Assembly (NCBI RefSeq): GCF_900112415.1
Contig: NZ_FOLV01000023.1
Span: 1 to 58,135 of the forward strand
Source: Bacillus sp. 491mf
GTDB lineage: Bacteria > Bacillota > Bacilli > Bacillales > Bacillaceae_G
Reading direction: 5' to 3'
Length of the DNA stretch: 58,135 bases
Positions 51,740 to 58,135 of the stretch are shown here, one piece after another. Below the pieces are notes generated by a model, which ran no database searches, had not been told where the DNA came from, and was given only the letters and a program-made list of their open reading frames with translations. Positions within the stretch are counted from its first letter, which is position 1, and the number at the start of each line of letters is the position of its first letter. A program made the position numbers and the translations under genes.

Positions 51740-52135
51740 GTTTCCTTGCTTTTTGTTTGGAGTGCTGGCTCGTCGTGTGGGGACGAAACCCCACGTACTA
51801 AACGTATCAAAATTTTGAGTAAGAACTATTTTTGAACGAATGATCTAAGCGGTTCGGCTCGTATAATTGCTAGTCCAAGTCGAGAACCATTGCTTTGCTT
51901 TTTGTCCTTCGGCTTGGCGAAAAAAGCGTATCGAGCCGAAAAAAGTTTGGCAAGGATTGTTTTTTGCTGCAGTAACGAAGTGGAGCAGTAAAAAACAAAA
52001 GGTGGAGATTTTTTGTGTAGGTACGGAACAAAAAATACTACCTGTTCCTTGCGGAACTTTTAGCTTTTTCAGGTTAAGGGTTTTAAAGCCCACCCAACGC
52101 CCGCAGCTGTTAAAATAGAGCGTTGTTTTTTTATT
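51740..52135. other. GC-rich structured region without a convincing gene
   Basis: This region is visibly richer in G and C than the rest of the plasmid and full of short dyads, for example TGGGGACGAAACCCCA (about 51778-51793) and AGGTTAAGGGTTTTAAAGCCC. Weak frames occur on both strands but lack ribosome sites and have odd composition. A structured RNA or a single-strand replication origin are the options I can see. Confidence 0.4.
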
Positions 52136-52166
52136 CCTATTGGCCACAGTTGGATTTAAACCTATA

Positions 52167-52283
52167 AATTTGCGGTATATAATTATTGTGTATTTGTGGT
52201 ACGTAATTTTTGTTGTATTTGTGGTACATAATTTTATTGTATTTATGGTATATAATTATTGTGTATTTCTGATACATATGATA
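52167..52283. repeat. Iteron-like tandem repeat, about 4.8 copies of 24-25 bp
   Basis: Units begin at 52167, 52191, 52216, 52240 and 52264, each close to TATTTGTGGTACATAATT and then a T-rich end. The phase (24-25 bp, over two turns) and AT-rich content resemble iterons bound by an initiator or partition protein. Confidence 0.7.
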
Positions 52284-52412
52284 ACATAATACAAGTAGCT
52301 TTTTAAATTCTGTATACAGTTACTAATTTTTTAGAATTCTATTGTCACAAATAGAAAACCCCTTTCCCCGGCAAGGGAAAGAGGCGAATAAATGTAAAAG
52401 GTCGGCAAACCT

Positions 52413-52724
52413 TTAAGCATTTAGGTTTTCATCATCATTAAACCAATCATTGTACTTTTTCTGAAAAAGGGCGGCAACCCATTTGTAGGTTTTTTTCCAT
52501 ACCGGAAAAAAAATAAGTACAATAAGAGTTAAAACAATTGCTGTGAATCCAAGAGTTTGGTACTTTATTACTGGCCAAAATACTGGAATAGAAAAAGATG
52601 TTCCTGCATTAAGTAGTGGACAAAGCGCAAGATAAATAGAATATGCAGATGTACACATTAAACCAAGAAGCGTACCAATTAGCCACTTGATTGTTAGAAA
52701 TGGTTTTAAAGTCGTTAAAATCAT
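52413..52724 (-). CDS. Small membrane protein
   Basis: The 103-residue protein has three likely membrane segments (LIGTLLGLMCTSAYSIYLAL, a short middle one, and GFTAIVLTLIVLIFFPV) and an acidic tail. It starts at ATG 52724 behind AAGGAAAATG. Alone between non-coding regions, it has no recognised family. Confidence 0.6.
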   Translation of the reverse strand: MILTTLKPFLTIKWLIGTLLGLMCTSAYSIYLALCPLLNAGTSFSIPVFWPVIKYQTLGFTAIVLTLIVLIFFPVWKKTYKWVAALFQKKYNDWFNDDENLNA

Positions 52725-52862
52725 AGTACATTTTCCTTTCTTAAATTATTATTTGAATTGCACAAAACAATGCTTTGTAGTAAACAGTATACAAATACCA
52801 CCTTTCTATAAGGATATCTATTTAAAACGGGATGTAGCCCGTGAATATTAAAGTGACACAAA

Positions 52863-52890
52863 AAAAGCCCGCATTAGGCTTTATTTTTTT
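52863..52890 (+). terminator. Terminator-like hairpin
   Basis: AAAGCC and GGCTTT pair and are followed by TATTTTTTT. The source transcript is unclear. The gap 52900-53707 otherwise contains only short palindromes. Confidence 0.55.
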
Positions 52891-53357
52891 GCCATAAATT
52901 AGTAAAATAAAAAATATGTACAACTCTCTCTTCGAGAGATTATACCATATTAATAGAATAATAGCAATGTATTTTCGATATTATTTTTGTTTTTTTTAAA
53001 AAAATCTACATAATACGAGTTTCCTCCCTTAAATAGCACTTTTTTTGGAAAATGATGAAGTTTTACGAAACCATCAAGGAGTAAATTGTGCACATATTTC
53101 AATACGCTAAAGGATGTTGGCGAGACCCCTTATATGAATATCAAACAGTTTTGATTCAAACACTTAACCCTTCTACCGCCCATTAGTACAAGTAAACAGT
53201 CGTATATTCTCATACAAGTGCTAAAAAATATCTCTCTTTAAGAAATCTAACTCCGCATCTTAAACTTAGCTGTAAATTTATAATATCATGCTTTTAGTGA
53301 AAATTTCACATGTCGTTTTTATAAAAAGATCTTTAATAGTTTGTAATACTTGGTATT

Positions 53358-53380
53358 ACCCTATTAGGGGTCATATGACC
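53358..53380. promoter_or_regulatory. Adjacent palindromes
   Basis: CCCTATTAGGG is followed directly by the perfect palindrome GGTCATATGACC (53369-53380). They lie in an 800-bp gap and could be operators; no promoter is obvious. Confidence 0.35.
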
Positions 53381-53707
53381 GAAAAAAGAAAATTGTACGT
53401 TAAGGAATTTTCTTACATTTATAATCAGTAAATGAACTAACACAAAGATCATATCTACAGATCTGTTTTTCTTTTTTATTTTGATAAGTGTTATTGATAG
53501 CTTACAAACCCTTAATTATCAAGGAGGGGTACAGCCGAGATACGTGTAAAAATAAGTCACAACCTTACTTTTATTCCCAAGCTAATTAAGAATCATTTTT
53601 TTATCTATTATTTTTTATAAACCTCAACGTTATGCTTTCATCATTAATTTTTAAAATTCTATGAAATTACGGTATACTAACAATAAAAAGAACAGGAGAC
53701 GGAGAAT

Positions 53708-54172
53708 ATGATTAATTGGGATTCAATTAATCCACGTCATTTCGAAAAGTTCATTTTCCATGTTTTAGGTAAAAAGGGTTTTCGAAACCGAGAGTGGTTT
53801 GGAAGAGGCGGCGGAGATAAAGGACGCGATGTTGTTGCAAAATATTATGTAGAATTACCTTTTAACCTGGGTTTTGAACAAACCTGGATATTCCAATGTA
53901 AACGTGAAAAACGTATGCCACAACAATCTGAAGTATTTAATGAAATTGTCAAGGCAAAACAGCACCATCCGGATGGTTGGGTATTGGTCACTCCACACAA
54001 TCCTACATCAAACTTTTATGATTTTTTACATAGTCTCGAACAAAATATGGGGTTTAAATTAGTAGTATTTACCCTAGCAGAATTAGAAGAAATTGTACGA
54101 GATCATACAGAATTAAAATATGTCCTACTCCATGGACATTTACCAGAAGAAGGAGAGGAAGAGAATGTATAA
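53708..54172 (+). CDS. Mrr-like restriction endonuclease-fold protein
   Basis: The 154-residue protein matches the Mrr_cat/PD-(D/E)xK nuclease fold: FEKFIFHVLGKKGF, then GGGDKGRDVVAKY with the metal-binding aspartate, and WIFQCKREKR with the Q-x-K motif; GWVLVTPHN follows. It lacks a separate DNA-recognition domain, so it may be a small modification-dependent or defence nuclease. It overlaps the next gene by 8 bases, suggesting a paired function. Confidence 0.75.
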   Translation: MINWDSINPRHFEKFIFHVLGKKGFRNREWFGRGGGDKGRDVVAKYYVELPFNLGFEQTWIFQCKREKRMPQQSEVFNEIVKAKQHHPDGWVLVTPHNPTSNFYDFLHSLEQNMGFKLVVFTLAELEEIVRDHTELKYVLLHGHLPEEGEEENV

Positions 54173-54653
54173 ATTAGAATATGATTATGATGATCGTATC
54201 ATTTATAAAGTAGAAAATGAACACAAAGAAAAAATGGATTTTGAATATCCAAGTGAACCAATTGTATCTCCAAATGGACAGAATACGGTATTCATCGACC
54301 CATTAGAATGGGAAGCCTTAGGTTCTTTGTATATATTTAATAACATCATTGGCGAATTTACAACATTGATTCAACCCGAAGAAAATTTTATTCCAAAATT
54401 TGCAAAGTGGCTCGACCACGAAACACTTGGAGTAATCATTGGTTTTGGGTACGGAACCGTAGCAATCGGAGGCAATTTGTTTACATATAACTTAACAAGT
54501 AAAGAAAAAACGCAGATTACCTCATATGATTTTAATGTACAAATTACAAGCTTCGATATTTTAATGGAAAAGAGAGTTAAATGCAAAGGTATTAAATACA
54601 CAGACGAAGCTTTAAACCAATTCATTGAATTTGAAGAAGTGATTCAATTATAA
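54165..54653 (+). CDS. Partner of the Mrr-like nuclease (DUF4652-like)
   Basis: From ATG 54165 behind AAGGAGAGGAAG the product has 162 residues. It reads as a beta-propeller-like fragment: EPIVSPNGQNTVFIDPLEWEALGSLYIF, then HETLGVIIGFGYGTVAIGGNLFTYNLTS, close to DUF4652 proteins of Bacillus. It overlaps the nuclease stop by 8 bases. An immunity or regulatory role is suggested by coupling only. Confidence 0.6.
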   Translation: MYKLEYDYDDRIIYKVENEHKEKMDFEYPSEPIVSPNGQNTVFIDPLEWEALGSLYIFNNIIGEFTTLIQPEENFIPKFAKWLDHETLGVIIGFGYGTVAIGGNLFTYNLTSKEKTQITSYDFNVQITSFDILMEKRVKCKGIKYTDEALNQFIEFEEVIQL

Positions 54654-54677
54654 AAAGATGCCAAATGGCATCTTTTT
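54652..54677 (+). terminator. Terminator after the nuclease pair
   Basis: AAAAAGATGCC and GGCATCTTTTT form a perfect 11-bp stem with a 4-base loop. Confidence 0.85.
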
Positions 54678-54717
54678 ATTTTCCATTCATTTTTTTAACT
54701 TCTTTTCTAATTGTACC

Positions 54718-54926
54718 AGGGGTATGGCAACCAAAAGCGAAATACGGGGCCATATGCAATAATTCCCCAAAAACATAACCAGATAGTGTAACAAAAAGGT
54801 AGCGATTTTATATTGCGACAAATTATTTTTGGTACAGTATTTAGTAACATAAATGATCGTTTTTGTTACATAATTGGAATCTCCTTGCATATGGCCCTGG
54901 AAAACCATTTTGGTTGCCATACCCCT
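54718..54926. repeat. Large bipartite dyad, about 209 bp
   Basis: Perfect outer arms AGGGGTATGGCAACCAAAA (54718-54736) and its complement (54908-54926), and perfect inner arms GGGCCATATGCAA (54747-54759) and its complement (54885-54897). A third, diverged copy of the outer arm lies in direct orientation at 54952-54972. The centre has no gene. It could be a MITE, a centromere or an origin. Confidence 0.7.
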
Positions 54927-55036
54927 ACCAATTTTTTCATCACTTATTGGTGTAGGGGGTTTGCCAACCAAATGACATAAAACTTACGTTAATACATTTT
55001 TCAGAAGTTAAATCCTTAATGGAGGTTGCTGAAAAA

Positions 55037-55106
55037 CGATTGTTATAAATTATAACAATCGTTGTTGTGATTTATAACAAAGTGTGTTATTTTTGTTATA
55101 AATCAC
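55037..55106. promoter_or_regulatory. Two perfect TTATAAC palindromes before the gene at 55123
   Basis: The first (55037-55061) has 12-bp arms beginning CGATTGTTATAA around one base. The second (55067-55106) has 13-bp arms beginning GTGATTTATAACA around 14 bases. Both overlap the promoter region, as a self-controlling regulator would need. Confidence 0.7.
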
Positions 55107-55122
55107 AAAGGAGGAATTTTCC

Positions 55123-55779
55123 ATGTCGAAGACAATAGGGCTACTTCTTAGTGCCTATCCTTATTTAGAGGATAAAATGAATGCTTATGATAATGTGTTT
55201 ATGCACGATGAAGCGCTTCGCGCTTTAGAAACAGAAGAAGAAAGGACATTTTTAAGAATGCTTTGGTTTTTTAAAAGTCCAAAAGAAAATAGTTTTGATA
55301 TAAATTTGTTATATCAACATTTAATTGGAGAAAAATTGGCGTTCGCATTAGATTTAATAGCTCATTACTTTCGAAATGATACGTATTTACTTCAAGGGTC
55401 AAGTCATAAGTTGATTTTGTCTAGTACGGAATATTTCAGTCAAAGTGAATTTGCAAGAGAATTAATCAGTGCAGGGTTGGACTACAACCAAGCTAAAGTA
55501 GCGACGTATAGAAAAAGAGGAAAGTTTGTTGAGGAAGATGTTATTATCTCTGGTGTTCCTTATTGGTCTAAAGGAACAGTAGAGAATTATATTGATTATT
55601 TAAGGTTATATAAAGATAGCGATTATAAGCCGTATGCGGATTATACAGTTGAAAAAACACCAGGATATATTAGTGGGAAAGAAAGGGGTTCTGTAGAATA
55701 TAAAGTGAAGCCTAATGATAGTTTTACGATTGATACCCCTGTAGAATACGATGTGAATAAAAATAACAAGAAACAATGA
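55123..55779 (+). CDS. Hypothetical protein downstream of palindromic operators
   Basis: The 218-residue protein follows AGGAGGA. It has a helical N-terminal half, LISAGLDYNQAKVATYRKRG, which could be a DNA-binding helix pair, and a charged C-terminal tail. No family is recognised. Two palindromes and a large dyad lie directly upstream, so it may be a replication, partition or regulatory protein acting on them. Confidence 0.55.
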   Translation: MSKTIGLLLSAYPYLEDKMNAYDNVFMHDEALRALETEEERTFLRMLWFFKSPKENSFDINLLYQHLIGEKLAFALDLIAHYFRNDTYLLQGSSHKLILSSTEYFSQSEFARELISAGLDYNQAKVATYRKRGKFVEEDVIISGVPYWSKGTVENYIDYLRLYKDSDYKPYADYTVEKTPGYISGKERGSVEYKVKPNDSFTIDTPVEYDVNKNNKKQ

Positions 55780-55839
55780 TGTGAGCTTATTCCCCTTTTC
55801 GGGGGATGGGTAAAGAAATTATACAAAGGGAGTGTAAAG

Positions 55840-56118
55840 ATGCGTGAAGTGTATCCTGTAAAATATTACAGTACTGAAGGATTTGTTGAGCGAAAATTGG
55901 AAATCAATGAAGAAGATTTACAAAAAATTATTGAGGATTATTTGCAAAGAAATGCTGACTTTGATTTTGATGAAGTTGAAATTATCAATAATCGTCCAAT
56001 GAATATATGGTTATATGCTAAATGTAGGACGTACGTAGATTCTGAAAATCCAGAACAAGATAAAACAGTATTTGAAGCAGACTTGGAGATTACAGGGGAT
56101 TATGACGATAATCTTTAA
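55840..56118 (+). CDS. Hypothetical acidic protein
   Basis: The 92-residue acidic protein (VERKLEINEEDLQKIIEDYL, then FDEVEIINNRPMNIWLYAKC) starts at ATG 55840 behind AAGGGAG. No family is recognised. It ends just before an omega-RNA-like region. Confidence 0.55.
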   Translation: MREVYPVKYYSTEGFVERKLEINEEDLQKIIEDYLQRNADFDFDEVEIINNRPMNIWLYAKCRTYVDSENPEQDKTVFEADLEITGDYDDNL

Positions 56119-56149
56119 CGAATTTACCGAAAGAATTCTCCTTCCTCAA

Positions 56150-56461
56150 GTGTGTGAAGGACGATAGCCCAACGATAGGTGGGAGATGAATTTCGGTTTG
56201 GCTATGCCAAAATTTTTTTGATAAACTAGACATATGAAGTTCTTTGATAACTTGATATATGAGGTTGCAGGAAGAAAATAGAGTGTGAAAACCAAGCCAT
56301 TCGGTTCCTGCGTAAAATATCAACCGTACCAAAAGAGCGTCCAAATGTTGGACATCTAGGGTTGGAACAACCCGAAGTAACGCTCAGGGAGACGAAAGAT
56401 TTCTTTTGTCGTGGAACTGAGAAGCTCCCACTCCAAGCTTTGCTAAGTGGTGAGTAGTTCA
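56150..56461 (+). ncRNA. Orphan omega-RNA-like IS200/IS605 3' end without tnpB
   Basis: About 310 bases are full of helices in the style of TnpB guide RNAs: GTCCAA-ATG-TTGGAC (56340-56354), GGGTTGGAACAACCC, and at the 3' end CTCCCACTCC paired across a loop with GTGGTGAG, ending AGTAGTTCAC at 56461, the usual right end of such elements in Firmicutes. No tnpB or tnpA lies nearby. A frame ending LPQVCEGR just before it may be a tnpB scrap. If processed, the guide would start ATTGATACAATGG. Confidence 0.5.
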
Positions 56462-56493
56462 CATTGATACAATGGTTCTTATAGGAGGAAATC

Positions 56494-57198
56494 ATGTACG
56501 AATTAACAATAGGACTAAAATATGACGAACCTTTAGATTTGCATCATAAATACAGATATGATTTTGTAGGGATTGATTATCAAAATAATTATATTCATGG
56601 ATGCATTTTTGTTTTTCGAACAATTAAAAAAGGTAAAGGGACAGGTAACGTATTAATTGATTTAGTTCACAACTCTAATATCAACGCTCTTAAAGCCCAT
56701 ATTCACGGCGATTGCCACTTTCATATGTTTCAATACAGAATGTCTATACATAACGAACCAATTAAGATTACAGATAATATTTCTTTAGAGAAGGTAAAAA
56801 ATACAACAAACGATGAATATTATGCTCTTATAAAAGAACAAAAATACAAGTTGATTAATGGTGTTCCTGCAATTGATCCAGAGCACAAACACTTCCCAGA
56901 GGTTAAATACCTGTTATTTACAGAATATCATCAATCAATTGCAAATATGGATATTCTTGAACTAGCCCCAATATTCAAGTTACAAGAAGAGCATATTTGG
57001 CATAACAATAGGTACTCGAATTATAATGATACTTCTAAATTGGATGTAGATGATAATAACCTAAATTCTTCTATAAAGTGGAGTCAAGTAAAAGAAATTA
57101 TCCAAAACAAACGAAACCATTTTGAAAAACAAAGCGAAGAAAAGACCAATCAAATCTTTGAACTAAAAAATTCATCCAGATATCGTCCGATTGAATAA
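56494..57198 (+). CDS. Hypothetical protein, downstream of the omega-RNA-like element
   Basis: The 234-residue protein follows AGGAGG. It contains a block rich in histidines (AHIHGDCHFHMFQYRMSIH), a central KYLLFTEYHQSIANMDILEL segment and a basic C-terminal coil. I recognise no family. The predicted guide of the element upstream would lie in this gene's own leader. Confidence 0.55.
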   Translation: MYELTIGLKYDEPLDLHHKYRYDFVGIDYQNNYIHGCIFVFRTIKKGKGTGNVLIDLVHNSNINALKAHIHGDCHFHMFQYRMSIHNEPIKITDNISLEKVKNTTNDEYYALIKEQKYKLINGVPAIDPEHKHFPEVKYLLFTEYHQSIANMDILELAPIFKLQEEHIWHNNRYSNYNDTSKLDVDDNNLNSSIKWSQVKEIIQNKRNHFEKQSEEKTNQIFELKNSSRYRPIE

Positions 57199-57259
57199 TA
57201 GTTCGTTTTGATAAGACAAGCGCAAACACCAAATTAATCCCCCTTTAAAAGAAATCAAG

Positions 57260-57290
57260 AATAGAGACTGACGATGTCAGCCTCTATTTG
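57260..57290. terminator. Bidirectional terminator
   Basis: AATAGAG and CTGAC pair with GTCAG and CTCTATT in a nearly perfect hairpin with a 3-base loop, between convergent genes. Confidence 0.8.
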
Positions 57291-57413
57291 TTAGCTCTTA
57301 AATAAGTCGATAATCGGTTTAAGGAAATTGATTGAGAAAGAGAACGTGATTTCTTTCTCGTTACGTGGATTTTTACCCTCTTCTTGTAATGCTTTGTACT
57401 TAAATTTGAACAT
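57291..57413 (-). CDS. Very small basic protein
   Basis: A 40-codon gene on the minus strand starts at ATG 57413 behind AAGGGGGAAAATGC. The product (MFKFKYKALQEEGKNPRNEK, then a hydrophobic end with SFSINFLKPIIDLF) has a basic amphipathic start. It has a good ribosome site and its own terminator, so I consider it real. No family is known. Confidence 0.6.
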   Translation of the reverse strand: MFKFKYKALQEEGKNPRNEKEITFSFSINFLKPIIDLFKS

Positions 57414-57741
57414 GCATTTTCCCCCTTAAAATTTTTTCGTTAGTTAATATCAAAATTTCATCAATAATCCTTTTGCGATTTTGAAAAATTTTTGATCTAC
57501 TTATAGAGCCTTCTATCGTTCATTAATACAAGTGCTTGTATGTATTTTTACGATGTAATTCCTTATACAAAACTTGCAATTGAACTATTCGTTTTAAAAG
57601 GTTCTACTAGGTATTGCTACTTGAAACGTTTACTTCGTCGGAAATATGTCATTTTTGTAGGATTAGTTTTTAGAAAAAAGGTCTTCTTACTATTCGTTAT
57701 AACAAAAAAATGAACAACGACACACGAAGCAAATAAAAATC

Positions 57742-57847
57742 TTTCACTACTTATAATTCATTTCACATGTATTATCACTTTCACTTATACTTTCACTTTC
57801 ACACAAATAGGGAAGATATCTATCTCCTTCAAAAGGTACACCTTTTG
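57742..57847. repeat. TTTCAC repeats and a palindrome
   Basis: TTTCAC occurs five times (57742, 57760, 57778, 57790 and 57796). About 30 bases later CAAAAGGT-AC-ACCTTTTG (57830-57847) is a perfect palindrome. They lie in the gap 57414-58040, which has no gene; binding sites for an unknown regulator are likely. Confidence 0.5.
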
Positions 57848-57913
57848 GTTCGTTTTTCATTACTACGTATTCAAAGACGTAGAGAACACTTGATATATCT
57901 ATAAAAGTATACC

Positions 57914-58021
57914 TTTACAGATAAATAGAAACCTATGAAAAACCACGTCCGTAAATATTTATTTCTTGTTTTACAGACATCTGTATATTCTATATACCTT
58001 TATAGACATAATTGGTATAAT
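57914..58021 (+). promoter_or_regulatory. Candidate res site and resolvase promoter
   Basis: TTTAYAGAYA-type motifs at 57914, 57970 and 57999 (TTTACAGATA, TTTACAGACA, TTTATAGACA) lie just ahead of the resolvase gene, where res sites usually are. An extended -10 (TGG-TATAAT, 58013-58021) overlaps the last one, so the resolvase may repress itself. Confidence 0.6.
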
Positions 58022-58040
58022 TATCAATGAGGTGTAGCAT

Positions 58041-58135
58041 ATGAAACATAAAAAATTTGGATATGTACGAGTTTCAAGTAAAGATCAAAACGAAGAACGA
58101 CAAATTCAGAATATGAAGAATTTAGGGATAGAAGA
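58041..58135 (+). CDS. Serine recombinase/resolvase, N-terminal part
   Basis: ATG 58041 behind GAGGTG opens a frame reading KFGYVRVSSKDQNEERQIQN, with the catalytic serine in YVRVSS. The frame continues across the circle join into 1-557 and forms a 205-residue resolvase. Bases 58102-58135 are a duplicate of 1-34. Confidence 0.93.
   Translation, partial: MKHKKFGYVRVSSKDQNEERQIQNMKNLGIE
58102..58135. repeat. Terminal direct overlap, copy 2
   Basis: Identical to bases 1-34; see copy 1. Confidence 0.93.

Noticed and set aside
51845-52147. Overlapping frames on both strands in the GC-rich region
   Set aside because: No ribosome sites, odd amino-acid composition and overlap with each other; a structured non-coding region fits better.
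54687-54971. Minus-strand frame of 94 codons
   Set aside because: It runs through the large dyad, so both ends of its protein derive from the inverted arms; no ribosome site is seen.
56090-56495. Two minus-strand frames in the omega-RNA-like region
   Set aside because: They overlap each other and the RNA-like helices and resemble no protein.

Overview
The window is almost certainly one complete circular plasmid of about 58.1 kb from a Bacillus cereus-group bacterium, linearised inside a resolvase gene. The last 34 bases (58102-58135) repeat the first 34, and joining the ends rebuilds one intact 205-residue serine recombinase, so the circle would be 58,101 bp. The host assignment is inferred from strong AT bias, Bacillus-type GGAGG ribosome sites with frequent GTG/TTG starts, a ParM of the kind known from B. 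thuringiensis plasmids, an arbitrium-type aimR/aimP pair, and an AbrB-like protein.

Layout: (1) 1-620, resolvase end and terminator. (2) 652-9652, a type I-B CRISPR-Cas interference locus (cas6-cas8b[cas11b]-cas7-cas5-cas3) with two outward-transcribed arrays (25 and 11 repeats) whose leaders form an almost perfect inverted duplication around the cas operon. There are no adaptation genes (cas1, cas2, cas4). (3) 10.1-12.8 kb, an HTH regulator and a reverse-strand operon with an FtsK-like DNA pump and a replication-relaxation family protein. (4) 13.1-16.9 kb, a putative freestanding EDxHD homing endonuclease, a hypothetical gene and a TcaA-like envelope pair. (5) 17.0-21.8 kb, the mobilisation module: MOBQ-type relaxase with a tandemly duplicated C-terminal module, a recognisable oriT nick sequence and three accessory genes. 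(6) 21.9-28.2 kb, maintenance: ParM/ParR partition with a candidate centromere, a MerR-like coiled-coil protein, two small genes and the likely replication initiator with a divergent small RNA. (7) 28.7-31.0 kb, the communication and decision region: aimR-aimP and a divergent pair of XRE regulators. (8) 31.2-44.8 kb, a long conjugation operon: thioester/CnaB surface adhesin, pilin-like protein, PrgI-like, VirB4, lytic transglycosylase/NlpC, VirB6-like, an EssB/YukC-like protein and VirD4. (9) 44.8-51.5 kb, an RHH regulator over a palindromic promoter, topoisomerase III, SSB, AbrB-like, an LPD29 protein and small genes. (10) 51.5-58.0 kb, gene-poor DNA with iteron-like repeats, a large dyad, palindromic operators, an orphan omega-RNA-like IS200/IS605 remnant, an Mrr-like nuclease with a partner gene, and the res region upstream of the resolvase.

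Read together this looks like a self-transmissible plasmid: relaxase plus oriT feed VirD4 and the type IV secretion apparatus, the adhesin may promote mating contact, ParMR and the resolvase keep it stable, and the CRISPR arrays, fixed because no acquisition genes are present, probably act against competing plasmids or phages. The arbitrium-like pair suggests that some plasmid decision is tuned to how common the plasmid is among neighbours. No database search was possible; family names rest on motifs, architecture and gene order.
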